The position numbers and the translations under genes were made by a program. 64,000 nt of DNA, taken from Sisyra terminalis (Eukaryota; Arthropoda; Insecta; Neuroptera; Sisyridae). The first letter of the stretch is position 1; each line of letters starts with the position of its first letter. Where the stretch lies: positions 40,191,701 through 40,255,700 of the forward strand of contig OY292275.1 of the NCBI GenBank assembly GCA_958496175.1, written 5' to 3'. Positions 36,801 through 51,464 of the stretch are shown piece after piece. The notes below the pieces were generated by a model that was not told where the DNA came from, made no database searches, and worked only from the letters and a program-made list of their open reading frames with translations.

Positions 36801-39800
36801 ATAAACTTTTGGAAAATATAAGACTATTCTTACCAAAAAATAGATAAAACTTTTCTTTGCTAAATTATTTCATACTATACTTCTTTCAAATTTCTTTCAA
36901 ATTTCTTTCTTTTGTATTTTTTTCTTACACCGTCCTCCTGTGTTTATTTAACGCCCTACTAAGAGCTGCCCTTTTTTGCCCAAAAAAATTAAAAAAAAAT
37001 CACAAAATGTTTCAATAAATTTTTAATGACTAGAATTTCTTCAAAAATATAGCGCTCATTAATATTAAAAATCATCATGAACTGTTTTTCAAAAGTTTTA
37101 AAGTAACCCCCATAAAAAATCGCGCGAGATATGCTTGCGGTAATAAAAACTTCGCCAAACTACTTTCACACTTCCGTTAAAAATAATTTGCCTTTAATTC
37201 TGCTATAATTGCCACGGGAAAGATTTAAGTCAAATTTCGTACATTTATAGAGCAAATTTTCTAACTCAAACAACTATCGTAAACGTAAAACTTAAGTTAT
37301 TTTGGATTTCGAGCATTGGATTCGTAGTAAGAGCGGAATAAATACAGTTAAAACATTATGCTTATCTCGAAATTGTTCGAAATTGTACCAAACATCTCCA
37401 GAGAATGAATTCTGTCAATTATACCGAAGTGTTAGATACCTAGATTTTCAGTGAACGTTATAGTTCATAAATACAGTTTTAATATTTTCATTGTTCCAGC
37501 CAAGAATATTATTACAATCATTACAGTTATTATTATTTGGAATTTTAAATGGTTAAGATTACAATTTCTTCTAATTAAATTCAACCCTTTTTAATTTTAT
37601 CATTATGAAAACAATACAATACGCGTACACAGTGCAAATAATCGTTGAGTATTTAAATATTGTCTCGTTTCTCGCTTGTTCAACGAAATCGTATTCTACT
37701 CACAGAACTCGTTGGATGTTAAATGTTTCAACTAAACGAAAAAAAAGTTTATTATTTAAATTATTCATTAGAAATGTGTAAATATAAGCGTTCTTTATGC
37801 AGTGCACATTTATTTTAGATTTGAAAGTTTCATTCCAACGATTTTAAAACGTTTTTTTGTCTTCTGTTTTCTATGAATTTTTAATTTCTTAAATTTTTTT
37901 ATTTATTATTTGTATTTTATTTCTTTTGCGTGATATCAACGCCATGAATATTTTGCTTTTTTTATCAAAATAAATAATTTATTACACTCACATATTTTGT
38001 CAACTTGTAAACTGGCTTTACAAATGATCAGCAAAAAGATTTTTTTCATATCTGAACTAATGCAATAAACGTTTTTAAATTGATACTTTTCAAAGAAAAC
38101 CATAGCAAAAGTTTCCTCAAATTTAACCAGTACTAGTTTCAATCATTCACGTTTTATGTTCGTAATTTAAAACATGATTTATGAGCTTATCAAATAGTTT
38201 GTCGACATTAGCTGACAAGAGTTTTGAAAAATTCTCAAGCTTCAAATTATGTTCCAATCCAGATTTCATCATGAAGCAGTTTAAGGCAATCGCTTGTTTT
38301 CCTCACTTTTTTACCTCTTAAAATCGTACTTTGTATTATTTTATAAGTTTAAAACCTCTTTTCTTACTGTGGATATCATTTTTGCCTTACTAAGTTCCTC
38401 TTTTAAACTCTTGTTTTATAATAATTTCCTTTAGTATAAGCATATATGGCTGATTGACACATAAAAGCTCAATGCGGTTAAATATAAAGGCCAGTGTGTG
38501 TTGTAAAAGAAAACTTAAATTTCACCAAAAATATATTTTATGTTAAATAGGTTGTCAAAACTAGCAAGTTTTTATAATACTTTTATTGTTAGAAGTTTCC
38601 AAATCTCTCGAAAAGTCAGGTTCCTAAATCTTAACTTTATAAAACATACATTTTGTGAAAACGTGTAATTCGGCCATCTTAATAAAAAATTGTATGATAT
38701 TTAAAGATACTTGATTTCGTACAAAAATTCAATGGAAATGTGTGTGATGGTGAAGCAAATATGAACTGTAGGTGCCGTCGCATAGAGTAAAATGATAACC
38801 TATATTTTAAATTTGCAAGCTTATAATTAAATCTTTGGTTCTTAATTCTAGGTTATGACATATAGCTCTATGAAACAGCCATACCATTAGTTTTGATTTG
38901 AAGAGCTTAAATTTTTTAGGTTTTCATTAGATCTGATAATATTTAACAGTAAAAATATGATGAGCTTGTTAGTCTTGGTAACCTATTTTAAATTAAATAG
39001 GTGCAGTTCATTTTACTCACTAAATAGTATTTAGGGCAAAGTTTGTCAAGATGTTATTAAAAATGTACAAATTTTAAAAAATATTTAAAAACCATTTCAA
39101 AAGAGTTTTTCTGAATTATTTACCTAATTTGAGACGTTTGAACCACTCTTGTGGTTTGTGAAACAAATATTTGGTTTGTAAGAACGAAATATTTATTGTT
39201 AGAAGAATCAGGAATAATTACCTTAGGGTACGGAGTTTCAGTAATATTCTTTTGGGAGTGTTGAAAATTATGTTTGCCTTTGGGTTTAAATATGTCTTAT
39301 AGTATATTGAATGTCTTCTTAATATAAAAAAAAAAGAAAAAATGCAGGTGTAATATTTTTGTTAAAATCTCTAAAGCCAAAAAATAATATTTTCCATTTA
39401 TAGCGCACATTAAGAATTCTTTGTTTACATTATTGAAAAGTTATTCGTTTGCTTATGATAAAATTTTATACTAATGGCTATTAAATGTCATTTAATCAAA
39501 TTATTGGTGTGGAACCCTTATAAATCCACCGAAAGTCGTATTCTTAAGTTTGACTTGAAGAAAATTGGAAAATGCAAGTTAAGCTAAAAGATCATAAAGT
39601 TTCTAACACGAGGTTACAATCTTGCGTCTTTCATAAATCTACATAAAATATTATTTCCACATAAAGTTCTTTTACTTTTGATAGTAATTTTTTCTATTTT
39701 TTTAGTTTATGAAACAAGTTCAAAAACAATTTGATATAAATCAACACTGTGACTCATATAATCATAAACTATTTCTTTTTCATATTTTTATATTTAATAC

Positions 39801-42559
39801 GTATTTTTCAAAGTCAATAGAGTTTCCATATTAGTAATTTGAACTAGTTGTTATGCAATGATTTAATCTATTTTGTAGTTTAATCATTTTTTGCACAAAA
39901 TCAAACATTTTGGAAACAGTAAAAGTAGTTGGCTAAAATATTTTATTTTAGGAAAAAATTAAAAGTAATCGTTTTTATACTTTTTTCAACAAAAAAAAAA
40001 ATAATTTAACTTTTCAAATAATGTTTAATATTACTAAATTTACCAATAATTTTGCATTTTAATTTTTTTCAGTAAATTATTAACAAGTAGTTTGAAAAAA
40101 AAAAATTTACCTTAGAAAAATATTTCATTTGTAAAAAAATTAAAATACACAATATGTTTAATCAAATTTAAAACCTGTCGTCGTTTTTTTCATATGTCAT
40201 CGTTTTGTAAATAGTATTCGTAAAACACTTTTCAACAATCATAGAAATTTCAAGATAAAAAAGTTTTTATCAATTAATATAGTACGTAAAAGCTTCTAAT
40301 CAACTGCAAGATAAATTAATAAGCGACTACACTCCGTGTAATTAGTTTTTTAATGGATTATAATATAAAAGAGTATTAATACAAAAAAGAAATCTAAAGA
40401 ACTTAGTACAAAAGATTACAGAAGTTTTTCTTTAGCCTCCAACAAAAGAAAAGTTGAGAAGTTAACAAGAGATTTCATAAGAAAGTCCGCAGAAATAATT
40501 AAAATAATTACCACAATTTTTGTTTTCCCAAAATATTAAATGATGTAAATGCTGAAAAGTAATATTTTATTGGAATGAAACAAAGAAAAAAACTTCAAGT
40601 CAACTATTCAGTTCTTTTTCATTTGAATCGTAAAATTTAATTTTCCTTCGTTTTTTTTTAACGATTATCAAATAAAATACTTCTTATCTAGCCTGTTGAT
40701 TTTCATATAAAAAGATAATTAAAATGACAAGCAAAGAAAAAAATTTAGTTTCATCAAAATTAATCACAATATAATAACATTTAATTTTATTCGTCACCCT
40801 TAATTTTTGAAAACGTCATTGTTTCCATGATTTGAACGTAGTTTTAATTCCTCGCCTTTTCTAGACTTTTTGGGATGAACAATAGCAAACATATTAAATT
40901 AGTGAAATGGTAAATAATCCATTAAGTTAAAACTACATTCGCTTGCCAAAAAATACTGTTTTAAAATTGTTTAATCTTTAATAGGTTATTTGAACGCATT
41001 TTTACGCTTATTACAAATATGTAATCCTTTTCTATCTATCATGTTAAAGTTCTCCCACAAATTTAGGTAGTATATTAAGAATAAGTAGTAATGAACACAA
41101 TTTTTAAAAAATGTTTTTTTTTGTTATTGGAGAAATATCTTAAGTAACTCAATTTTGTGACATTAAAATTAGTTAAACATTTAGAAATTTAACATAGTTA
41201 ACAAATTTATGATTTCTTATAGAGATATTTGCACTTTCTTTGAAAACTTCTTTTAGTGCTTTTTTCCACGTGAGCTCATAATGAATCGTCCCTCTTCAAC
41301 ACCTTACAGTAATCGGCAGTTATATATGTATTTTGTCTTTCTTGATATATTTAAAATATTGAAAAAATCTTTGGTTTTTGCTAACGGTACTAAGATTTTC
41401 TGAAAAATAGTCAATATGTAAATGGAAAAAATGAGCTTTACAACTCATGTTACATCCTAACTACTTTAAGGTTTCCAACATGTCGGATACATAATTTTCG
41501 TAGTTAAGATCCTTTTTATTTCCGAAAAAAATGGTTAAAATTAGCTTAAAAGATAGCCAAGTTGCCTTTTTTCTTTTCTGTCATTTTCTTGACAAAGCTT
41601 CCATCCCCAAAAGATTTTCGAATATCCGATCCAACAAATACACCTTCTTTCAACTTTACCTCAGACAAATAAAGGAATTGCTCATAGAGATACCTAAAAC
41701 ATTCTCCTTTCTTTGATTATGCCTTAACAAATTGTTTTATGACTCCGAATTTGTGGTGAAATGGGGAATTAAAATACTTTTTTGAATCCATAACAAACTT
41801 TCTGACATTGTTTTTTCTAACAACCGTTAATGTTTTCCTAACTCTTAAATATAATTATGTTTTAACTTAAAAAAGCCTAAGTAAAGGTATTTAAGGGAAT
41901 ATTCAAAAATGTCAGGCACACTTTAGTATGTCAACATAGAAAATAACAAAAGCATTAAAGATGTAATTGGTAAAAAAACTTTATCTTATGAAACTTTTTC
42001 CTTGATTTTTCCATACAAGTGCATACAGTACTACAAAATGTTGTCGCTATTTTTATCACAACGCAGAATTGTATAACTAAAGGCCCGAGAAGTAGAAGTA
42101 TAGTGAATAGGTACCAGAAAGATAATAAGGTAAATGATACCTAAAAAGTATATACTATCATAAGATTTTGGAAAGTTTCTGATTTTAGTTATAATCAATT
42201 AGTTTTGGTAAAAAAAATAATAAAAAGGAAAACTATTTTATGCGATTGACTGAACTCTTTGATCTAAAATTTTAATATAGTTAAGGGGTTGATAATATTT
42301 TTTTATAAAAAATAAACAATTATATAGCTTTAAAGATTATAGGTACAGAAAAATCTAGGTTTAATGTTAATTTGCGTTGTTTAACGTGAACATATACGTT
42401 GTATATAAATATATACGCAAAAAAGATGAAAACAATTTCAAGTAAAGAACTATTTATTCGTACTATTTTTCCTATATTTTTAAAAAAAAATTAGATAGTT
42501 TTTGACTGTAAGTAACAATTAGCTCAGAGAAATAAGCGATGCTGGCAATATGAGAATAA
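36801..42559. other. Longest featureless stretch; nothing recognised
   Basis: Almost 6 kb of A/T-rich sequence with no protein-like frame and no repeat that I could match elsewhere in the window. Confidence 0.45.
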
Positions 42560-42705
42560 TCTTTTGAGCGTTGCACCAACACCTGATGATAGCACATACA
42601 CTTCGTAATGCAAAAGGCTATTAGCCAATGAGCATGCGAGATTTAAAAATGTTCATTTGTTTTGATTATTGAAATTTTAAAAATTTAAGAAGCCACTCCC
42701 AGAAC
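42560..42705 (+). repeat. Dispersed repeat, copy B (partner at 21.83 kb)
   Basis: CACCTGATGATAGCACATAC, GGCTATTAGCCAATGAGC, GTTCATTTGTTTTGATTATT and GAAATTTTAAAA align with the reverse complement of 21825-21945. The two copies are 21 kb apart in opposite orientation. Confidence 0.7.
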
Positions 42706-44421
42706 GTTTTATGTAGTGACGTCATTCGGGGCCTATCGATACATGAAATATAATTAAAAAGTTAGATTTTAAAATAATGTAACAAAAACAGGCAAAAACT
42801 CAAAATTGAGTTTATTTTATAGGAAAAAACATCCTTTTACTATAGCAGGTAAATTAAATAGTTCCATTAGAATATTATTACAATTAAGTATAGTTATTTA
42901 AATGAAAAATGAACGACGTACAAAAATTACAATGAATAGTTTTAAATTTGTAAAATTAAAATCGTACATATGAAATCAAATATTGGTTTTCAGATAGAAA
43001 TATTTTTAAAAAATTGAATGAAAATAGTACAAAATGAATATTCGTATACCTGAAATTGTTTTCTTGTTTATATGTAACAATGTTTACATGTACAATATTA
43101 AATGTAAAATGTGCATATTATGTATTCAATTTAGTTGATATCAAGAGCGGCAATAGTTTTATTTTTTTCACTACGTATTCACCCTATCAAAAAATATGAA
43201 ACAATAAGACATTATAAAGAAAGTAAATAAAATTTAAAATAGATTGTCTGAGCGGTCTTAAATTGTATTATGATTAAAAAAAATTTTTTATATAGATTTT
43301 TTAAAGCAATATAGATATTAATTTTGAATAAAAAAGGCATTATCAACCTTTAAATAATATTCAAGTTTTAGATCAAAGGGTTCAGTCAATTCTAGGAAAA
43401 ACTAATTAGTCTATTTTTCACTTCTTTTGTCGTTAAATCCACTTGGAGTTCAGAATAAACATCCAAAATCGTTATGTGTTCCTAGATAACCTTCATATAC
43501 TTTTATATCATTTATCTAGAAAACAAGAAGTTTTTTTTCCATAATCGGGATAGGGGGGTGTGGTGGAGTATTTTTACGTTTTTGTTAGTATCCACTTTTC
43601 ATTACACTTTTAATTTAGTGATATTCGATTAAAAGATCATTATTTTATACTTACTAAAAATGGAGAAAATTTAACAGAAAAAATGAATATTCGGTCTTTA
43701 AGAGGTAAATAATAAAACGACATTTTGGTCTGAATAGTGAACACCTGAAACTTCTCTATACATACTTAACCACAGCAGTCCCCTAACCCACTGATTATAG
43801 AAAGTATAAATATTTTACAACGATTTTCGGCCATTTTCTCAAAAACTATGTTACCCATTTGTTTCTCTGAATGTCTTTTTCTCTCCGGAGATTTTTTTCC
43901 AATTTACTTTTATTTCGATTTTTACGTAACTTGATTTTACTCATTGCTAATTTGCTGAAATTGGAATACCCTGACACACTCAATATATATTTACGTGAGG
44001 TATACGAATTTTATTTTTAGGTATTCGGATGGATCAAAAACTCCTCAAAAACTTCAGTTGTTTTTTCATTCAATCGAGTAAAAATCGTTGAAGTTCTAAT
44101 TTCTTATTTCTTTAGATTGTGTACTCGTTAATATCAAAAAATTTTAAATAATTACAGATGATCAAGTTCCATGAAATTTTCATTCGACGAAGTCGTTATT
44201 TAAGAAACTGATCTCTATTAATTTACCATTAAAGTTTTATTACTTTTCGCATTTTTTTTCACATTTAAAAAATTTTAACTGTAGGATTTATTAATTTCAA
44301 ATTTGCTGGGATCAGGTGAGAGAAGTACGTAGTTCAACAATATATACGTTACTCTGATATATAATTTCTTAAAAAGTAGTATATAGTTTCTTAAAAGTGG
44401 AGAAGTCGAAAGATCTCTTCT
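42706..44421. other. AT-rich non-coding; nothing recognised
   Basis: No element ends. The strings GTGACGTCATTCGGGGCC (42717-42734) and GGGGGGTGTGGTGGAG (43553-43568) are short GC-rich oddities, the first with a perfect CRE-type TGACGTCA. Confidence 0.4.
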
Positions 44422-44603
44422 TACTGGTAGCCGAGTGGTTAAAGTGACCACTCCAAAACTGGTAGATGATGAGTTCAAATTTCATTTTTACTAACATTTT
44501 TACAAATTTCATCGACTTTACTTGATATACAGATTTTTACTAACGCTTGAAGTGTTAAAGACGTTATTTTTTATAAAAGCGACGACAAAAAACCATAAAT
44601 AAG
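44422..44603 (+). repeat. tRNA-derived SINE, copy 4
   Basis: TACTGGTAGCCGAGTGGTTA holds the A box (TAGCCGAGTGG, 44428-44438), followed by GACCACTCCAAAACTGGTAG. The B box is decayed. The body has ACAGATTTTTACTAACG and GTTAAAGACG, and the end is GCGACGAC...ATAAATAAGG with a small insertion. Confidence 0.8.
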
Positions 44604-46589
44604 GTTTCTGCTATATATGTATAACATATAATATACTACTCTGTACAACCAAAATCGCTACAAATGTTTATATTTATTTACAAGAGATCAGTGATTGAAT
44701 AGATTTCTTCATGATCGTTGCAAAGTGCTCTTACGTTTGCACGATTTCATAAAAATAAATTTCCAAGTTTTTACTGCTAATGTAATTCTAAGAAAACTAT
44801 TACTACTATGTTACTATAATTCTTACAGTTAATTGTGTCTTTTGACACAACTAACCCACGAATATCGAAAGTGTGACAAATTGCAATTATGGCAAAGACG
44901 CAGTGATGCAAAAACAAAATTTGTAAAAAGTTTTTACTAAAAAAAGATTTTAGATGTTAAAATGTCTACGATTTGGTTTACACAATTTAATACAGAAAGA
45001 ATTGTTGTATAATTTGGTTATTGATAATTTTTACTAACTTTTTTATTTCTAGTGGTGTTTCTATAGAGGTACATTACAATCATTCAATTCATAGAACCAA
45101 AAGAAATAAATATAATAATGTTTATTTAATAACACAGTTAATGAAAAAATAAAATAAATACGTACAAGGTAAATATGACGTAGCAAAACCGTTTAAGAAA
45201 CATTTTGCTAATAGTTATAGCCAACAGTTTGAATCTAGTTTCTCAACTTGTTCCACAATGTCCTCTTAGAACCACCAAAGAAGTTCATGTTCTCAGGTAG
45301 CATATTATAATATTTAATTGATTTTAAAACATTTTTTTTTTAATATTTATTAAGTGTCAGGCGAAATAAAAATTTTCAATTGAATGAAGTAAATGTTTAA
45401 TCAAATTAAAGTTTTTAAGAAAAAATCCGTACAAATCTTTTTTATTTATTGAGCTTCATGAATATTTTCAGTTGGAATTAGTACATCTTGATGTGATACA
45501 TTTTAAACATTCACTAAAAACGATGATAATGCAAAGTAGAAAATTCTCTTCTTTTTATGAATGTTATTCCAGGAGGTAAAATTGATTTAGATTTTATTTA
45601 AGTATCTAATATAAATAATGAGATGTAAATCTCGTGTTATTCTTAAAATTTATTGACCCTATAAAAGATTTTATAAATGTGGATTACACATGCATACAAA
45701 TGTGACTACTGGTAAGATACGTGGGTAACCTATTTGCTCGATTATGAGTTTAAAATGGAGTAAGAAAAAACTTCAAGTTATGTTTATTATATTATAACCC
45801 CAAGAATAGGTGAACATTTATTTCGAATATTCTCACAGCAGCGCAAATTTTTGCTGTATGATTTACAAAAAGGAATGTGTATATAAATTATGTTATTTCA
45901 GCCGCAATGAACCGAAAAAATTGTTAATTTATACAGGAAACGTTACGTATGAATAAGGTTTATCAAAAATAAAATGGAGAAAATATCAGAAGCAATGTTT
46001 AAATAAATAAAAAGGATGCGTCCAAATTACATCTTTGTGTCAGGAGACAGAGAACAACACAATTCACGAAGACATTCTAAATGAAGCTGACAGTGATTTA
46101 CTGAAAAGTTTTATTTTTACTGAAAACCCAAGAGTGTTTCTTACATTTTATATTGGCGTTATCGATAAAATGATTTATTCATAAGACGACCACTAACTTA
46201 CTACACCGTTTTTTGCCGGTTTGATACCGAACTTGCATTTACGTTGTTCACTTATACAGACTTAAAAATAAAAACGAGATATGAACCGCAGTGACAGCAT
46301 TGTAATAGGAATTTCAGCCAAACAATGAATAAAAAAAACAACAGTTCCATATAACTATTTTTCGTTTCTACGTTTGCTTATCTAAAATACGTTATTCTTT
46401 CTTTTATCAATACAAGCTCGAGCATCTCTAACGTTTTCGTTTTCCAATAATTGAAATGTAGTTTTTGAATAAAATTTTTCTTATTTTTACAGTCGTTCAA
46501 TATTGAATTTTTATGAGATTTAGTTTCGTTCCCGTTTTTGAATGGACTTCTTGTAGCAATCTAATTTTTTCATTTTTTTTCTTTTACAG
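44604..46589. other. Non-coding DNA up to the acceptor of the ATG exon
   Basis: It ends with the pyrimidine tract of the splice acceptor, so at least its 3' end is intronic on the + strand. No upstream exon was identified in it. Confidence 0.55.
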
Positions 46590-46874
46590 GAACAATCAAT
46601 TGCAAATCAATGGGGACGCAACGTGTAAACTCCCGAGGATATGACGTGATAATGTTGTCGATGTGGGCTTTGATCGTAGTCCTAAGTGCGAATTTGGCGT
46701 TTTGCCAACGTTTGCCAACGTCTTGTGTGTTTAATACAATGTGTGCATGTCGTCCTGGACCACCTGCTCGCCATCATTACACCATGTACATGTCCTCTCG
46801 TGACGATCACGCAACATCCACGCATTATATTGACCAAGTCCTTTGTCTCAACGTACCATTTTCAAAATTACCAG
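46590..46874 (+). CDS. First coding exon of a chaoptin-like leucine-rich-repeat protein (signal peptide and LRRNT cap), 5' part of gene
   Basis: The exon opens after a pyrimidine-rich tract ending TTTTACAG (AG at 46588-46589). It has a 20-nt 5' UTR, an ATG at 46610 and the donor CCAG|GTAGGA (GT at 46875). It encodes 88 residues plus one base (phase 1). Residues 13-32 are a hydrophobic signal-peptide core (VIMLSMWALIVVLSANLAFC), with cleavage likely near Cys32/Gln33. Next come Cys39, Cys45, Cys47 and Cys79, then NVPFSKLP. The C-x5-C-x-C spacing and the later C-x-NVPF-x-x-LP are the N-terminal cap pattern I know from chaoptin, a secreted, membrane-anchored LRR cell-adhesion protein first known from fly photoreceptors. 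The loop between Cys47 and Cys79 is long and His/Ser-rich (residues 55-73). The base at -3 of this ATG is T; Met15 (46652) has A at -3 and would still leave a signal sequence, so the start is uncertain. Family membership is fairly secure; orthology to chaoptin rather than a paralogue is not shown. Confidence 0.82.
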
Positions 46875-49800
46875 GTAGGAATGCAAAGAAATTCCCCATC
46901 CATTAAATATACCGCTAAACACTATCTTTAATAACATAAAAGCTAACCAATAATGGGCTTTTATTTATCTGCAGCCATTTGAAAAATAATTTAGCACATT
47001 TTTATTTGACTTTTTCATAATTGTTTTTGGTTTGCATAAATACTAAAACAGCATTTTTTTTACTTGTGCAAAAATTTAATTCTGATTACGACTTATAATT
47101 TTCAGGAATACCTTTAAAATATTGAAAAATTAAACCTTATGGAAAAGGAGTTATATTGTTATAATAAAGCTTAATATTTTGTTACTTCTGTTCTGATTCG
47201 ATTTTGAAACTTTTATTAATATGTAATATGTAATTATTTATCTGCTGTCTTAAAGAAAACTTTCTTCATTATCTAAAAAACCAACTTCAGGGTTTTTTTT
47301 TCTTAAATTTGCTTACATTCCTAATTGGTAGAGAGCATAACAGAGTAGTGTAAGATTTTATTTATAAGCTACTAAAGGGTTTCTAAAATGAATATTAAAA
47401 AATATTTTTGTGAAAAATTATTATCTTCTTCTTCTTCCGAAACAACCACGAAAATGGGCTGACCAAAATGTCTTTCTTTTTCTCAGAATTCTTTTTCCTG
47501 CCATCGGATCCTGAATGATGACCTGGAGTAGTTAATATTCCTTGTTACATATAACGTTTCCGAAGTACAGTAGCTTCCTCTTCCTTATGAAAATCAAAAG
47601 AGTTTTTTTTTGGTGTTTGGCCTATTAAGTACTAAATTAAAGAAGAAAACTTAGGTTTCTTAAGTCCGCTTTTATTATTAGATGTTTTTTAATTTTCCAA
47701 ATAAGCGATGATTAATATTATAATTTTTTATAAATTGTATGTTTGACATATTTTGTAATTAGTTTCATTTTTATTGACGTCTGATGCAGTTGCAATAGTT
47801 AAACGAATTTAAAAAAAAAACCTTAGTTTTCTTCTTTAATTTTAAAAAGAGCTGAGATCTGAGTTTTATTACCTATTGAGTACTTTTTTAATGGTGTAAA
47901 TGATTCCTCCAAGCCATCCTCAGGATTCGACGATCTTTCCATTCCTTATTAGAGATTAAGGAACCCATAACACCAACGAATTAGTTGTTGACATAATTTC
48001 CAAGTAATGATTAATTAATCACTACTTAATTACTTGATTTATTGAAGGAGCTTATTGAACTATATAAACAATGGACAAAATTGCAATAAACAAGGAATAA
48101 ATACAGGTAATAACCTGTACTTTACAAGAAACTACATATTTAAAATGTATTACATATTTTAATTAGCCGATCAAAAATGGACTTAAGCCAATCCAACATA
48201 AAATTTAATAACCAAGTATTTCTACTTCAATTAAATATTTAACTAATAAAGAATATCATTGCTTTACTTCACAGGGGCATGAAAAAATGAGCCAATTTAA
48301 AGACAATCGAATTAACAGTTAAAATAAATAGCAATAATTAGTTAATTCTTTGAGACAATATAAAAATTTATATTAAAAATACATTGAAAGACTAAAAAGG
48401 AAAAAAATAAATTTATAAATTGAATCTTCGTGCCGATTGCACCATCGATATTGAGGCTATATTTGCTAATTAATGAGAAATACAAGCTATCTAGTTGTGT
48501 ATCAAAACGAGGGGTGTTCTATATTACCAAATTAAAGACAAAATTGCATCTCTCGCTTTGATTCCCAACTAGAAAGCTTACGATTCTCACAATTGGAAAA
48601 TATCACCTTAATATTAATAGTACAATCGTTACGAAGATTTAGTTCATAAATTTATTTTTACCTTTTTAGTGCATTTTATCAATAAAAGTGACGTAATTGA
48701 AATCATTTTTGAAATATTTTTTTTTATTACTTAGAATCATAAAAACAAGAAAAAGTAGTAAAAAAGAAAACTTGTGCATTTAAGGAATTCTAATATCAAT
48801 TTGAAATCAAACGAAAACAAGTATCGAATATTAAAGTATAGATTATTTTCAAATTGGTTCAGACTCTTAATTTCTTAACGCTCTATAACTGTTAAACTTT
48901 TTTCTTTTAATTATTATAAATATTGCCTTGATTGTTTTCAATAATGTTTTATGAAAACACATAAGATACAATAATACTACGAAACCAAGTTTATGTACAT
49001 ACTTTAATTGATATAAATCGAGCACTATCTTATAATAATAAAAATATAGATTCGTGCTTCACAACTTACAAGGCTTGTTACCAAAAAAAAAATCAACATA
49101 AAATACTGAAAAATGTTTGAAAGATATATTTATTTCATTAAAAAAAGCTTTTACTTTAAAATTTTACAGTTATTGTTATTTTTGCGTAAAAATACATTTA
49201 ATGGTAAAGTGTTTTATTCCAAAGCACATATTTGTATAACTCTTTTTTTAAAAAATTATTGAGATTTACAAATATTTTTAACTATAAACATTAATGCATA
49301 TTTTTTAATTAATTATATGCAAGGACTGTCAAAGTAATTAAAGTGAATGATTTTAATTGTATTATCATAATAAGTTTCATAAATAAATTGACATTTTCAA
49401 ACATAACGTTAATTTTGTGACGAAAATTGAATTTCAAAACAGTGACCCACTGACGCACGATGCGGTATGTACCTCTACTGTAGAAAATCATTAAGTTCAA
49501 CAGCTTTCAGCTTACCATACTAAAAAAAAACATTTTTGTTTCTCATTCTAAAGAGTATGGCGTTTTTAAAAACTTTTATTAATTTCGTTTGCATGCAATT
49601 TTCAAAAGTTAATTATTTTTTTACTCTTCTTTAAATTCAAAATAAAATAAAAAAAAATAATCATTACCTTTAATCAACGAAAAATTCATAGTTAAAAGAG
49701 ATTCATTTTTCTTTTGTCTACATTTAACTTTAAATAAAACTAAATTTGATCATAAAATATTCGTAATGCGTGGAAGAATATTAACGACTGTCTAGTTAAC

Positions 49801-51464
49801 AAGCTAAATATTGTTGAAAATAAATTTACTTAATTATATGCTAATGTTATGTAAAGTTTCATTTAAACTAATCTTACCGTAATTGGTATTATATCATATA
49901 GGTAATTAATGCATATTAATACCTCCAATACAAGTTTATAGTACGAGTTTGAAAATAAGACCCACAGCTAACCTAAACAAACTAATTTAAGGATAACGAT
50001 GCAGAAATTCTATTAAATCGAACTAGTTAGGATCCCATAAATATCCCATTTATCCACTGCAAGGCCAAATAATTTCCTAATTTATAAACCAAACCCAAGT
50101 CTTTATAATCTCGTGGTTAAACCTTCTATTAATTCATTGAAATGCCCAGACCATCTTCACCATTATTTATAAAAAAGGCAGCCAACGTTTACGAAATTTT
50201 TCACCGGGCAAGTAACGTAATTTGTTGCTCTTCAATTTGTTGTGTTTTTACCGCAATTTGATATTGGAATGATTAAATTTATCTTGATTTGTTGATGGCT
50301 TTTTTGCGCATGAATTTCACACAGTACCTTTTTTCCATCGCTATATATTATTCTAATCCATCTTCGTTGGTCATAAATTACTTGAACATTTGTTTAATGC
50401 TTATAGCAAATACCTTTTATGAAAAGGCAAAATTCGGCGACGTTATTTTACATATACACTATGACAAATGAAGGTCAACTTCCGGTTTCGGATTTAGAGA
50501 TGTTACATGACGTAACATTTATTATCACTCAAGGGTTGTAAGCCGTTTGTTATAATTATTCCCTATTATTACCAACAGGTCTTGAAATATTATTATCCAC
50601 GTACTATATCAAAAGAGTTTTCAATAATGAGACAAAGTCGACAATTAAAAATGTCTCACACGAGTTTCTTTCATCTATCCGAAACAAAAAAAAAAAGAAT
50701 CTTTAATATTATATTCGTCTTTGTTAAACCAAGTGAACTGTTTTTAAATTCTCGGATTGTCTTTATCAAACTTTTCATGTTTAAGATACAAAATTCTCAT
50801 TTAAATCTAAAATTCTGTTTTATCTAATTCACAGCAGTGAATCATTATTCATTGTTTATAAAACTGTATCATTATTCATTATTTTAATAAACTGAAATGA
50901 TTTTAATTTACTCATTTATAGCTTTGAAAAGTAGGTAAAAGAAATTTAATTTTACCTAGATCCCTACAAAAAAAAGGCTTAATTTTATAGAATTAATCTT
51001 CGTCATATATAAGCCATATATAACTTTACATTTTCCAAAGTATCTACTAAATGTAGTTGATTTATAACGTTGTAACGTAAATTAATATAAATTTAGCAGT
51101 TTTTTAAGGATACGGTTTTTTATAGAATAGGCATAAATACGTTATTCATAGTTTGCTTTATATCATACATATTGCAACTTAATTCAAATGCACACATATG
51201 TATGTATATGTACCTTTGAATAAGGCCTTATTTGTCACGTTTGCATGAACAACATGAACCCCTAATGATGTCCAATTGAATATGTTACACATCTGCACCA
51301 ACATATTAAATGAGAAATGAGAAAAATAGTTATGGATTGAGATAAACAAATTTTATTTTAAGGCTGTGATAATAAGCCTAAAACTTACCAAAATTTCTAG
51401 GAACTACTCTGTAGTAATAAAGTTATTGTATAAAGTAATGCTTTGTATTGTAGAAAAATATTAA

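Noticed and set aside
46686..46931. 81-codon + frame overlapping the ATG exon
   Set aside because: It is an out-of-frame shadow of the chaoptin-like exon. The other frame carries the signal peptide, cysteine pattern and a splice phase that fits the LRR exon.
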